In this document: positions 24,872-33,624 of the stretch, piece by piece | Position numbering within the stretch: position 1 is the first letter of the stretch | Layout of the letters: the number at the start of each line of letters is the position of its first letter | The notes under the pieces: generated by a model | Database searches by the model: none | Told to the model about the DNA's origin: nothing | What the model saw: only the letters and a program-made list of their open reading frames with translations | Position numbers and translations under genes: made by a program | NCBI GenBank assembly: GCA_002395085.1 | Contig: DGVV01000124.1 | Coordinates: forward strand, 1 to 40,288 | Length of the DNA: 40,288 nt | Direction of reading: 5' to 3' | DNA from: Ruminococcus sp. UBA4275 | GTDB taxonomy: Bacteria; Bacillota; Clostridia; Oscillospirales; Ruminococcaceae

Positions 24872-26320
24872 TCAGCCGATCTCCTCAACGCGGACATTGG
24901 AGAGATAGACGGTGGCAGTCGAACCGCGGTGACCGAGGTTGAATTCCAGTCTGCCGTTCGGATCGTTCTTATCCTTCATCTCAAATTCGTAGGTGAAGGT
25001 CTTTTTCTCCGTCGGGACAGTCAGCGTGGTATCTGCCAGATAGCGAATCCAGCCGGCGGTCGGGGCGGAAACACAGACGATAATGTCGCGTTCCGCATCC
25101 GCATAGGCATCGAAGGACACACGGTATTTCTTTCCCTTGATCATCGGGAGTTCCGGCTGCACAAGCTGCACGGAATAATCAACCGAACCTTCTTCCTCGG
25201 TGGAAATCACCATCATATTGTCACGGATTTCGGCAGCACCTTTGCCGCCCTCAAACAGCAGGAATTTCCAGTTCACGTCGTCGGTCAGGTCTTCTGCCTC
25301 GGAAAAATCGCCGTTGTAGATGAAGTTGCCGTCCGCAGTCGCCTCACGGAAATTGCTCTCCGGCTTCTTGACGTCCGTATCGTATGCCGGCTTCTGATAG
25401 ACGCGCACATAGTCAATCTCGAACTCTGCCTTGTCGAAATCAGTAGTCTCATCGGGATTGCCCGGCCATGTGCCGCCGACTGCGAGGTTCATCTGCACGA
25501 AGAACGGCTGATCAAACGGCGCGGGATAGGGCTTCTCATCCTCACCGGAAACCGCCGTGAACCAGTCATTGACCGTAAGATAAAGCTCATTGTCAATATA
25601 CCAGCGCATTTCGCCCGGCTCCCATTCCACGCTGTATTCGTGGAAATCGCTGGCAAATGTGCCGTCATCCAGCACAACCGTACCCTGCTGTTCGGCGTGC
25701 GGTTCACCGTAATGCACCGTGCCGTAAGCCGTTTCGGGAGCGCTTCCCAGCACCTCCATGATGTCGATTTCGCCGCACTTCGGCCACTGACCGTAGTGTC
25801 CTTCATCCTGCGGCATCATCCAGATTGCCGGCCAGAGACCCTGACCTTCCGGCACTTTCGCCCGTGCAACAACCTTGCCGTAGGTGAAATCAGTCTTATT
25901 CTGGGAATTGACCTTGCCGGATGTGTAATAGGGCTTGCCGTCCTTCTCGGATTTGACCGCTTTCAGAATGAGGCTGCCGTCACGCAGGAAAATGTTGTCA
26001 TCGGCAGCGGTATACTCCTGCAATTCCTCGTTCGTCCAGCCCGGCTCGCGCAGTTCCTTGTTCCAGATGGCTTCATCGAGCTTGTCGCCGTCGAATTCAT
26101 CGTGCCACAGCAGATTGTATCCTGCGATTTCCGGTACATCCGCCGCGGTATCAGACGGCGCTGCCGTAGTTTCAGCAGGGGCTGTTGTGGTCTCGGATGC
26201 GGCGGTCGTCTCCGCCTGCGGTGCTGCGGTCGTGTCAGCCGCAGTTTCCGGCGCAGATGTGCCGCAGCCCGTCAGCAATGCCAATGCCGCCAAAACCGCA
26301 CAGACACGCTTCTTTTTCAT
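24872..26320 (-). CDS. GH16 endo-beta-glucanase lipoprotein with CBM4-like domain
   Basis: 482 aa. Lipoprotein signal with C19 in LALLTGCG; a Thr/Ala/Pro linker (~22-62) follows. The GH16 domain (~66-318) carries LLWHDEFDG, WPAIWMMP and the catalytic motif GEIDIMEVLG (nucleophile E184, D186, acid/base E189); the intact E-I-D-I-M-E form is typical of laminarinase-type beta-1,3(4)-glucanases. Residues ~335-480 (GNFIYNGDFSEAED, KKYRVSFDAYADAERD, LEFNLGHRGSTATVYLSNVR) resemble a CBM4/9-type module. It is anchored at the cell surface and lacks a dockerin, unlike its convergent neighbour. Ribosome site TGGAGG; a -10 TATAAT lies at 26377-26382 (minus) with a poor -35. Confidence 0.95.
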   Translation of the reverse strand: MKKKRVCAVLAALALLTGCGTSAPETAADTTAAPQAETTAASETTTAPAETTAAPSDTAADVPEIAGYNLLWHDEFDGDKLDEAIWNKELREPGWTNEELQEYTAADDNIFLRDGSLILKAVKSEKDGKPYYTSGKVNSQNKTDFTYGKVVARAKVPEGQGLWPAIWMMPQDEGHYGQWPKCGEIDIMEVLGSAPETAYGTVHYGEPHAEQQGTVVLDDGTFASDFHEYSVEWEPGEMRWYIDNELYLTVNDWFTAVSGEDEKPYPAPFDQPFFVQMNLAVGGTWPGNPDETTDFDKAEFEIDYVRVYQKPAYDTDVKKPESNFREATADGNFIYNGDFSEAEDLTDDVNWKFLLFEGGKGAAEIRDNMMVISTEEEGSVDYSVQLVQPELPMIKGKKYRVSFDAYADAERDIIVCVSAPTAGWIRYLADTTLTVPTEKKTFTYEFEMKDKNDPNGRLEFNLGHRGSTATVYLSNVRVEEIG

Positions 26321-26530
26321 AGTACATTCCTCCAGATGTCCGCATGAAGGGGAAGCGGACAGTATTTCTTGATTGTATTATACCGCATACGCACCGCAAA
26401 AAGTATCAGATTTCCGGTTTTTGTGTCAGAATCATGACGCAGTTTTCTCCGGCGGATGCGTCCCTGTGATGAACAAGCCCGCTGCACAGAACCCCCGAAA
26501 GAACTCCGAAATCCCATTTCCGGCATACGA

Positions 26531-26576
26531 AAGCCCCGAAACGGCTCATCACCGCTTCGGGGCTTGCTTTTTTCCG
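26531..26576. terminator. Terminator downstream of htpG (stronger in plus orientation)
   Basis: AAGCCCCGAAACGG-CTCATCA-CCGCTTCGGGGCTT gives a long stem. The U-run (GCTTTTTT) follows on the plus strand; on the minus strand, the htpG side, only TTTCGT follows. Confidence 0.75.
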
Positions 26577-26578
26577 GT

Positions 26579-28471
26579 TTACTGCACCATGAGGTCGCAG
26601 ATCATCTTGCTGAGCGCCACCGGATCTTCCACCGGCATACCCTCAATCAGCAATGCCTGCTGATACAGCAGATCTGCATACTGTGCGAGCTTGTCCTTGT
26701 CATCTGCATAAAGCTGCTGGAGCTTCGCAAACACCGGATGCTCCGGATTCAGCTCCAGAACGCGCTCTGCCTGCACCTTTTCGCCGGTCGGCATGGTGTT
26801 CAGCACCTTCTCCATTTCCAGCGAGAGATTGCCGTCGCTGGAGAGGCAGACTGCGTGGTTCTTGAGTCTGCCGGAGAGACGCACTGCCTTGACCTTGCCG
26901 TTCAGTGCCTTCTGCATCTCCTCAAAGAGATCCTTGGCTGCATTGTTCTTCTCCTCCAGTGCGGTCTTGTCCTCATCGGATTCCAGACCCAGATCGCCTG
27001 CTGAAACATTCTTGAACTCCTTATCCTGATACTTTGCGAGCATCTGGATTGCGAATTCATCGACATTTTCCGTGAGATACAGCACCTCGAAGCCCTTGTC
27101 GCGCACGAGTTCTGCGGCGGGCAGCGCAGCGCAGCGTGCCACGCTCTCACCGGCTGCATAGTAAATATACTTCTGCTCCTCCCGCATCCGCGAGACATAC
27201 TCTGCAAGCGTGGTGAAGCCCTCTGCGTCATCGCAGCCGGAGCTGTGGAACATCAGCAGATCCTGAAGCAGTTCCTTGTTTGCGCCGAAGCCGTTGTACA
27301 CGCCGAATTTGATCTGGATGCCGAATGCCTTCCAGAATGCATTGTACTTTTCGCGGTCGGTTTTCAGCAGCTTGGCAAGCTCATTCTTGATGGATTTTTC
27401 GAGCGATTTTGCAATCAGCTTGAGCTGACGGTCATGCTGAAGCATCTCACGGGAGATATTCAGCGAGAGATCCTCCGAATCCACCAGACCGCGCACAAAG
27501 CTGAAATGATCCGGCAGCAGATCGCCGCACTTCTCCATGATCATGACGCCGTTTGCATAGAGCGTAAGGCCCTTCTCGAAGTCCTTGGTATAGTAATCAT
27601 AGGGCGCACGCGCAGGCACATACAGCAGCGAATTATACGTAACCGTACCCTCGCTGCGGTTATGGATATGCAGCAGCGGCGCGGTATAATCAAAATACTT
27701 TTCCTGATAGAAATTGGTATAGTCGTCCTCGGTGAGTTCGGTTTTATTCTTCTTCCACATGGGCGTCATGCTGTTGAGCGTTGCCATCTCGCGGACGGTC
27801 TCGGTCTCCGTTTCTGAGCCCTCCTTATTCTGGGTGCGCTCAATTTCCATCTGAACAGGGAAGCGGATGTAATCCGAATACTTCTTCACAAGCTGGCGGA
27901 TGCGGAATTCTTCCAGATACTCCGAATACTTCTCGTCGTCGGTATCATCCAGCAGTTCCAGCACAATCTCCGTGCCGGCGGTATCCTTCTCACAGGTGTC
28001 GATGGTGTAGCCCTCAACGCCCTCCGACTGCCACTCATACGCCGTATCCGAATCAAATGCCTTCGTGCGGACGGTCACGCGCTTTGCGACCATGAATGCC
28101 GAATAGAAGCCGACGCCGAACTGTCCGATGATTTCGGTATTCTCATCGAGCGTATTTTCGGTCTTGAAGGCACGCGAACCCGAATGCGCAATCACGCCGA
28201 GATTCTGTTCCAGCTCCTCCGCGGTCATGCCGATGCCGTTATCGGTGATGGTCAGCGTGCGGGCATCCTTATCTGCGCGAATCTCAATGCGGAAATCCTC
28301 GCGCTTCATCCCGACGCTGCTGTCGGTGAGAGAGCGGAAATAGAGCTTGTCGATTGCATCAGAGGCATTGGAAATCAGCTCGCGGAGAAAAATCTCCTTA
28401 TGTGTATAGATCGAGTGGATCATCAGATCCAGCATCCGTTTCGATTCTGCCTGAAACTGTTTCTGTTCCAT
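26579..28471 (-). CDS. htpG: Chaperone HtpG (bacterial Hsp90)
   Basis: 630 aa from ATG at 28471; a TTG two codons earlier is possible, but AGAAAGGTG is better spaced for the ATG. An ATP-dependent cytosolic chaperone. The GHKL ATPase domain is complete: E31 and N35 in FLRELISNASDAIDKL, D77 in ITDNGIGM, and GQFGVGFYSAFMV (117-129). The middle domain has the catalytic-arginine segment (LVDSEDLSLNISREML) and the C-terminal dimerisation domain is present. Length is typical. The gene is controlled by a perfect CIRCE operator, so HrcA should repress it. Confidence 0.97.
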   Translation of the reverse strand: MEQKQFQAESKRMLDLMIHSIYTHKEIFLRELISNASDAIDKLYFRSLTDSSVGMKREDFRIEIRADKDARTLTITDNGIGMTAEELEQNLGVIAHSGSRAFKTENTLDENTEIIGQFGVGFYSAFMVAKRVTVRTKAFDSDTAYEWQSEGVEGYTIDTCEKDTAGTEIVLELLDDTDDEKYSEYLEEFRIRQLVKKYSDYIRFPVQMEIERTQNKEGSETETETVREMATLNSMTPMWKKNKTELTEDDYTNFYQEKYFDYTAPLLHIHNRSEGTVTYNSLLYVPARAPYDYYTKDFEKGLTLYANGVMIMEKCGDLLPDHFSFVRGLVDSEDLSLNISREMLQHDRQLKLIAKSLEKSIKNELAKLLKTDREKYNAFWKAFGIQIKFGVYNGFGANKELLQDLLMFHSSGCDDAEGFTTLAEYVSRMREEQKYIYYAAGESVARCAALPAAELVRDKGFEVLYLTENVDEFAIQMLAKYQDKEFKNVSAGDLGLESDEDKTALEEKNNAAKDLFEEMQKALNGKVKAVRLSGRLKNHAVCLSSDGNLSLEMEKVLNTMPTGEKVQAERVLELNPEHPVFAKLQQLYADDKDKLAQYADLLYQQALLIEGMPVEDPVALSKMICDLMVQ

Positions 28472-28503
28472 AGTCAATCACCTTTCTGTTCTGCCGATAA
28501 AAA

Positions 28504-28530
28504 TTAGCACTCTACCTTTCCGAGTGCTAA
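28504..28530. promoter_or_regulatory. CIRCE operator (HrcA binding site)
   Basis: TTAGCACTC, nine bases, GAGTGCTAA: an exact match to the CIRCE consensus. It lies just downstream of the htpG -10 box, where HrcA would block transcription. Confidence 0.96.
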
Positions 28531-28534
28531 TATC

Positions 28535-28562
28535 AGTATACCACATTTTCTGAAAAATGCAA
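28535..28562 (-). promoter_or_regulatory. htpG promoter
   Basis: On the minus strand TTGCAT (28557-28562), 16-nt spacer, TATACT (28535-28540), next to CIRCE. Confidence 0.8.
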
Positions 28563-28630
28563 TGGGTTTCACAGCTTTATCACTAAGATTTCACGCACCG
28601 TTCATGCGGATGCGGCATCCGCCGGACAAG

Positions 28631-28672
28631 AAAAAGCAAGGACTGACGGAGGTGGAAGCGGTCAGCCCTTGC
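28631..28672 (-). terminator. Terminator of the ABC transporter operon
   Basis: GCAAGGACTGAC (28636-28647) pairs with GTCAGCCCTTGC (28661-28672) with one mismatch; on the minus strand it is followed by TTTTTCTTG. Confidence 0.85.
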
Positions 28673-28699
28673 GTTTATGAGGAGGATCCACACACGGGA

Positions 28700-29404
28700 C
28701 TATGCCCATGATCCCGCGGGGATACACGAAACTGTCAGTTCCTGCTGCGGCGGGAGATCCTGTTTCGACCAGCCGGATACCGGTGTCAGGATACCCTTGT
28801 CCATTTCGGAAACCGTATCGCAGAGGGTTTCAATGTCGCCGGCGGCGTGCGAGGCAATCAGAATCGTCTTCCCCTGCGCCCGCAGCCCCAGCAGATAGCG
28901 CCGCATATCCGCCACGCCGTCTTTATCCAGACCGTTCATCGGTTCATCGAGAACCAGCAGCTCCGGATCTTCCATGATTGCCTGTGCCAGACCCAGCCGC
29001 TGCCGCATTCCCAGCGAATACTTCCGGACGTGCCGTTTTACATCAGGATCCAGCCCGACCTGCTGCATGGCTGCACGGATCTGTTCTTTGCCGATGCGGC
29101 GGTTCAGGTCTGCCAGCAGCTTGAGATTGCGGTAGCCCGAATAATAGGGGATGAACCCCGGTGTCTCAATGATGATGCCCGTGCGCGGCGGGAAATCGCA
29201 GTCTTTGCCGATGCACCTGCCGTCTACGGTAATCGTGCCGGAGGTCGGACGGACAAATCCGCAGATGCACTTCATCAGCATGGTCTTGCCGCTGCCGTTT
29301 CTGCCGATCAGACCGTGAATTCTGCCGCGTTCCAGCACCGCATTCACATGATGCAGCACGGGCGTTTTCCGGATTGTGAGGCACACATCCTGTATGACAA
29401 TCAT
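28700..29404 (-). CDS. ABC transporter ATP-binding protein
   Basis: 234 aa. Walker A GRNGSGKT, signature YSLGMRQRLGLAQ, Walker B LLVLDEPMNGLD and the H-loop ASHAA are all intact. The sequence type resembles ATPases of bacitracin/lantibiotic-immunity exporters (BcrA/NukF-like). ATG has AGGAGGG 10 nt upstream and begins 3 nt after the preceding gene, so it is the last gene of an operon with two permeases. It drives export or expulsion at the membrane; the substrate is unknown. Confidence 0.93.
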   Translation of the reverse strand: MIVIQDVCLTIRKTPVLHHVNAVLERGRIHGLIGRNGSGKTMLMKCICGFVRPTSGTITVDGRCIGKDCDFPPRTGIIIETPGFIPYYSGYRNLKLLADLNRRIGKEQIRAAMQQVGLDPDVKRHVRKYSLGMRQRLGLAQAIMEDPELLVLDEPMNGLDKDGVADMRRYLLGLRAQGKTILIASHAAGDIETLCDTVSEMDKGILTPVSGWSKQDLPPQQELTVSCIPAGSWA

Positions 29405-29407
29405 GCG

Positions 29408-30277
29408 TTATGATCCCTCCTGTCCGATGTTGATAAACTGTAATTTGCGCAGCACGGTGAGATCTGCTGCCAGCAGAAGCGCAAGCACCGCGCCGAAATA
29501 CAAATAAGACCGGCTGACCGGTGTAACCGGTTCGCGCAGAATCTCATGGAAATGCAGCCAGATCATCGTATTTGCCGTCGGGAACAGCCACATTGCCCGC
29601 AGACGCAGCGTACAAAGCGCTGCCCCCGCCGCAATCACCGCTGCCGTGCAGAAAAGTCCGGCTGTGCGCAGATACAGCATCTTCATGCAGCACATCAGCA
29701 GCGCAGCCGCCAGCAGAAACAACGCCGTCAGCAGAAGGGTCTGCATGAGGGCTGCGGGCAGAGACATCTGATTATAGAGATTCGGCGGCAGCAGACGGGA
29801 AACGAATCCGCCGGCTTCCTCCGGAAACCGTGCATCGTATTTGGTCACGGTATCGCTCCAGTTCCCGCTCAGAATGCCGCCGCTCATCAGCATACAGCCG
29901 CCGAGAATCAGCGCAAGAAATGTCACGATGCTCTCTGCAATGAACAAAAGCTGCCCCAGAAACCAGTTCAGCTTGCCTGTGCGGTGAATGAAGAACATCA
30001 TGCTGCCGCCCATGACCGGAAAATCACAGATCAGCAGGACATAGACTGCCGGCATCAGCAAAGCCAGCATCTCCGAATTGCATACCGCCAGAAACGGCTC
30101 TGCTGCATTGAGCGGCGCACCGAATTTCTCCGCATGAAGCTGCATCGGCTCTATGCAAAAGGAGCGGATGAATACCAGCAGAATGCCAACCACGGTCATG
30201 CGCGGATCTGTGATCCATTTGACATATTCACAGCGCGCCGTATTGCAGACAGCGCGCAGCCGCAGTTTATTCTCCAT
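29408..30277 (-). CDS. ABC-2-type permease subunit
   Basis: 289 aa with about six hydrophobic helices. It starts with a cytosolic segment (RLRAVCNTARCEYVKWITDP), then MTVVGILLVFIRSF, VYVLLICDFPVMGG and further helices; the last is LYFGAVLALLLAADLTVL. The start overlaps the end of the upstream permease gene by 11 nt (coupled translation). It shows the general plan of ABC-2/lantibiotic-immunity permeases rather than a specific family. It should pair with the other permease and the ATPase. Confidence 0.82.
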   Translation of the reverse strand: MENKLRLRAVCNTARCEYVKWITDPRMTVVGILLVFIRSFCIEPMQLHAEKFGAPLNAAEPFLAVCNSEMLALLMPAVYVLLICDFPVMGGSMMFFIHRTGKLNWFLGQLLFIAESIVTFLALILGGCMLMSGGILSGNWSDTVTKYDARFPEEAGGFVSRLLPPNLYNQMSLPAALMQTLLLTALFLLAAALLMCCMKMLYLRTAGLFCTAAVIAAGAALCTLRLRAMWLFPTANTMIWLHFHEILREPVTPVSRSYLYFGAVLALLLAADLTVLRKLQFINIGQEGS

Positions 30278-31163
30278 AATCGACCCTCCGGTCTGTCAGC
30301 ACGAGCCAGCAGATGCCGCCTGCCGTCATGAGAATGCCGGCATACAGCAGCGCTGCCCATTTGTATTCGCCCAGCGTAAACAAATCCCGCAGGGCATTCG
30401 GATGTGTCACATCCAGAAAGGTCTCCAGCGCTGTATTCGGATGCATCACATCCTGATACACCTTCAGATACAGCTTGCCGTACAGTTCCGTCAGCAGATA
30501 CCGCAGGAAAAAGGGGATCGTCACCGTCAGATACGGATTCTTCAGCAGGCCTGTCAGCAGAAATGCCGGCGCAGCCGCAGCAGCACCGTACAGAAAACAC
30601 GATACCGCACGAAGCAGCAGCAGATACGGATAGCCCAGCACCGGAAAGAACGGGAAAATCGTCGGAAAACACCACTCATAGCTGCTCCGGAGTTCCGCGC
30701 TGTAGGCAGATGCCTGCGGGAAAATCAGCAGCGCTGCCGCCGCAAACAGCAGAAAGCCCGTCATCACCGCAAGACCGCCTGCCAGCATAGCGGAAAGCAG
30801 ACTGCCTGCGCTGTACGCCCTGCGGTTTAAGCGGATGCAGCTCAGCCGGATTGCACGGCTTTCACGCTCATCGCAGGAAAGCGGCACAAAGGGAAATGCT
30901 GCCAGCAGCGGCAGAAATAACGGCAGCCAGCCTTCTGTGCCGCACTCTATTGCGTGATACCAGCAGTAATCGGTGCTTTGCAGCATTTCTGCGGGGCTGA
31001 GATGCAGAATCGCCTGCAAGACAGAACAGCCTGTCTGTGCAGCAGGATCAAAGGAAATCTGCGCAGTCAGGCAGAGAAGCGCTGTCAGCAGCACACAGGC
31101 ATGAAATCCTGCTCCGCAGAGAGCCTTCTGCATATCGACCCGTATCAGCCGCAGGATTTTCAT
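30267..31163 (-). CDS. ABC-2-type permease subunit
   Basis: 298 aa from ATG at 31163 (GGGGAGGTG 7 nt upstream); upstream in-frame ATGs lie inside the previous gene. About six helices: ACVLLTALLCLTAQISFD first, a large loop (LHLSPAEMLQSTDYCWYHAI), then LLAAFPFVPLSCDERESRAI, a segment common in bacteriocin-immunity permeases, and later helices. The two permeases probably form a heterodimer with the ATPase. It is the second gene of the unit that begins with the lipoprotein at 32406. Confidence 0.82.
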   Translation of the reverse strand: MKILRLIRVDMQKALCGAGFHACVLLTALLCLTAQISFDPAAQTGCSVLQAILHLSPAEMLQSTDYCWYHAIECGTEGWLPLFLPLLAAFPFVPLSCDERESRAIRLSCIRLNRRAYSAGSLLSAMLAGGLAVMTGFLLFAAAALLIFPQASAYSAELRSSYEWCFPTIFPFFPVLGYPYLLLLRAVSCFLYGAAAAAPAFLLTGLLKNPYLTVTIPFFLRYLLTELYGKLYLKVYQDVMHPNTALETFLDVTHPNALRDLFTLGEYKWAALLYAGILMTAGGICWLVLTDRRVDYGE

Positions 31164-31182
31164 GCTGCGCACCTCCCCATTG

Positions 31183-32406
31183 TCAGTATTTGTAATATTC
31201 CACAGCTCCTGTATCCGCATTGACATAGAATACATAGCCGTAATGGTCGGTTTCATTTTCTGCGAGGAATTTCCACACCGCTTCCACGGTCATGTGGGCG
31301 GCGTCATCCTGCGAATCCTTGACCGGCAGGTAGACGAATTCCGCGCGCTTCAGCCGGATATTTGCGAGATTTGCAACAGCTTCCGCAAGCAGATCCTGCG
31401 CATCTTCATAGCTGACGGCAATCTGCTTCTCCTGCTGTGCAGAAATATCGCAGGCACGCAGTTCACCGAATGCCACGATCGAATCCAGCTTATCCGGTTC
31501 AATCATGAAGGCATAGCCCGGATACAGCTTATAGGGGCGCATCTCCGGACTCTGCGTTTCAAAACCGAGTCCGTGCCGCATCGGGTAGGTATCAAACCGA
31601 ATGCCCTGATACTGGCAGGTCAGCCAGAAATGCAGACCGCATACGCCGTTTGCCATTTTGATCACCCAGACATCTGTGATGTCGGGCTTGAGTTCGGGAT
31701 TATGCACCGATATATCCGCATTCAGCGTCTGCATGGTGATCTCGTATGCTTTGCGCATCGAGACTGTGCCGTTGGAGAGCGGATATTCCGTATCGGGCGG
31801 AAGCGAACAGAGCGGAATGTGTACACATCCGCTGACCGGATTATCCTCCGCCGCACAGTACATTCCGATGTTGCCGGATGTACCGTTCTGAATCTGATAC
31901 GCAGCCGTGCCGATAAAGGACAGCAGCGAACCGTTTGACATCATCTGAATCTGTCCGCGTTCGCTGGTGAACCACAGCCACGGCACAGGAACTTCACCGC
32001 GCAGAATGCGCTCCCGGTTCTCTGCATAATTGCCGGTAAGCGGTTCACCGGCAGCATCCGTGCCGTTGATGGCATAGAGGGATTCTTTTTCCGCAGCCGT
32101 AAATTCGCCGGGAAAATATTGCTCGACATTTTTGTCAAAAAGGTCATAGAGAGCCTGCGGTTTCAGCGCAGGCTTCTCGGTCAGTTCAAAGACCTCATAA
32201 GTATCATCCGCCGGCAGTTCGGCGGTAAAACCGGAATCAAACACAAGCGATGTACGGTCAGCGCCCGCTGCCGCCGCCTGCTGGCTGACTGCCTGTTCTC
32301 CGGTTTCCTGCCTGCCGCCCGCAGGGGATGCGTCAGAGGCGCATCCCGCGAACAGCAGCCACATCATGGAAACGGAAATAAAACTACCGAGTCTGGCGTA
32401 ATTCAT
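31183..32406 (-). CDS. Lipoprotein of unknown function linked to the ABC exporter
   Basis: 407 aa from ATG at 32406, chosen for AAGGAGG and because it begins the lipoprotein signal MNYARLGSFISVSMMWLLFA (lipid cysteine C22). The mature protein is all-soluble, with no family I can name. It has repeated acidic helices (YDLFDKNVEQYFPGEF, YEDAQDLLAEAVANLANI) and an end like a PepSY strand (YGYVFYVNADTGAVEYYKY). It is 20 nt from the first permease gene, so it is probably its surface partner: a substrate trap or immunity lipoprotein. That role is inference from position. Confidence 0.78.
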   Translation of the reverse strand: MNYARLGSFISVSMMWLLFAGCASDASPAGGRQETGEQAVSQQAAAAGADRTSLVFDSGFTAELPADDTYEVFELTEKPALKPQALYDLFDKNVEQYFPGEFTAAEKESLYAINGTDAAGEPLTGNYAENRERILRGEVPVPWLWFTSERGQIQMMSNGSLLSFIGTAAYQIQNGTSGNIGMYCAAEDNPVSGCVHIPLCSLPPDTEYPLSNGTVSMRKAYEITMQTLNADISVHNPELKPDITDVWVIKMANGVCGLHFWLTCQYQGIRFDTYPMRHGLGFETQSPEMRPYKLYPGYAFMIEPDKLDSIVAFGELRACDISAQQEKQIAVSYEDAQDLLAEAVANLANIRLKRAEFVYLPVKDSQDDAAHMTVEAVWKFLAENETDHYGYVFYVNADTGAVEYYKY

Positions 32407-32427
32407 TTGTGCCTCCTTCGCAGCGGC

Positions 32428-32448
32428 GCACCGCAGAAGCTGCGGTGC
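32428..32448 (-). other. Perfect hairpin before the lipoprotein gene
   Basis: GCACCGCAG-AAG-CTGCGGTGC, 9 bp with a 3-nt loop, between the secreted-protein stop and the lipoprotein ribosome site. There is no U-run, so it is more likely a processing or stability element than a terminator. Confidence 0.5.
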
Positions 32449-32531
32449 TGCCTCTGTGTCAATCAATGGCTGAGTGAGACGAAGGACAGACTGCCGCCCA
32501 TCACAGCAGCCTGCCCCGCCATCCGGAGACA

Positions 32532-32921
32532 TTACATATTGTAGCCGATCGAACCGTCTGCGACGATCTTCGAGCCAATACCGACCACGGTGAAGTAAAT
32601 CTCACCGCCCTTGCTGCTCGTGTAAGTATTGCCGGTACCGGCAGTTGTGAAGACCCAGCTTGCAACCGACGAGGAGATGTTGACTCTGCGGTTGTAAGAG
32701 CCGGAAATGTTATTGCACTTTGCAATGTAGCCGCCGCTGTATGCCGGCATATGGGTGCTGTAGGAGGAGTGCTGACCCGGAAGCTGCGGGGTCTCCGGCA
32801 CAACAAGGATGTTCCAGCTTCTCTTGGAGGTGTAGGCATTTGCAGTGAGTGCGTTCATGCCGGCGAGGAGGGAGGATGCTGCCAGAACAGCAGCAGTGAT
32901 CTTCGTAATCATCTTTTTCAT
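32532..32921 (-). CDS. Small secreted protein (129 aa)
   Basis: ATG at 32921 has AGAAAGGAT upstream. Residues 1-28 are a Sec signal peptide (ITAAVLAASSLLAGMNALTA, cut after NAY or TANA). The ~100-residue mature part is rich in Ser, Gly, Tyr and Asn (YSGGYIAKCNNISGSYNRRV, GGEIYFTVVGIGSKIVADGS), a beta-rich pattern with one cysteine. No family recognised. A leader hairpin TATGGTCGG-CTGGCT-CCGGCCATA (32951-32974) precedes it. It stands just upstream of the lipoprotein and ABC exporter genes. Confidence 0.75.
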   Translation of the reverse strand: MKKMITKITAAVLAASSLLAGMNALTANAYTSKRSWNILVVPETPQLPGQHSSYSTHMPAYSGGYIAKCNNISGSYNRRVNISSSVASWVFTTAGTGNTYTSSKGGEIYFTVVGIGSKIVADGSIGYNM

Positions 32922-33053
32922 GTTATAGTTATCCTTTCTGTGTTTTGCTGTATGGTCGGCTGGCTCCGGCCATAGCGTCATCTTTGTTTGAATGTTTGCA
33001 TGATAATATATCAACCACGTTCCGCCGGCAGGATGTGTTTGATGCAAAGATAA

Positions 33054-33497
33054 TTAAAGGGAACGAATATTGCTGTAAACCGTCAGTGTCTCAGATTCGC
33101 CGTCTGTGTAGACGGTAAATGTCGATTTCAGACGGTATGTGCCGCTTCCAAGCGCGGATTTGGAATTGCTCATCGCGCAGTAAAACTGATAAAAGACCTG
33201 ATGCCACGAAGCAACGACACTCCAGTTTCCGGAGGTGTTCAGGCGCTGAAGCTCCTGTGTCACCTCAATGCGTCTGACCAGTGCCGCACTTCCGTGCGCA
33301 GTGCTGACGCAGCTTAGTGATGTGCCGTTTGCCATGAGGCTGGAGGACGCGCTGTATGTCCCGATGGATGCGACGTCTGCACCTGAGCCGTCTGCACCGG
33401 GGAATGCAGCAGAAGCATTCATCTTCGGTGTATATCCAATCATGGTAATCCCTGCAAGTACAGATGCAAGCAGGACGGAAATTCTGATGTGTTTCAA
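33054..33497 (-). CDS. Small secreted protein (147 aa)
   Basis: A TTG start at 33497 is used because AGGGGG lies 10-11 nt upstream and no ATG precedes the signal peptide (KHIRISVLLASVLAGITMIG, cleavage near NASA-AF). The mature part has MANGTSLSCVSTAHGSAA, LVRRIEVTQELQRLNTSGNW and a final beta section (GTYRLKSTFTVYTDGESETL). It resembles small uncharacterised secreted proteins of Bacillota with a wall or sandwich fold, near DUF6147 in style; I am not certain. It is 133 nt upstream of the other secreted protein. Confidence 0.72.
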   Translation of the reverse strand: MKHIRISVLLASVLAGITMIGYTPKMNASAAFPGADGSGADVASIGTYSASSSLMANGTSLSCVSTAHGSAALVRRIEVTQELQRLNTSGNWSVVASWHQVFYQFYCAMSNSKSALGSGTYRLKSTFTVYTDGESETLTVYSNIRSL

Positions 33498-33524
33498 AAA
33501 AACTAACCCCCTGACTTGTTATGG

Positions 33525-33571
33525 ATGAACGGCGTGCCGGCGGCTTGCGGTCCGGCATCTCGTCCGTTCAT
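33525..33571 (-). other. Inverted repeat in the leader of the 33497 gene
   Basis: ATGAACGG (33525-33532) and CCGTTCAT (33564-33571) enclose a second pair, GCCGG/CCGGC. It lies ~28 nt before the TTG start and could be an operator or an RNA thermometer-like hairpin. Confidence 0.45.
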
Positions 33572-33624
33572 ATAAGCATAACGAATCAGAGGGTGTATTT
33601 GTGACAAAAAATCAGAAAAATTTT

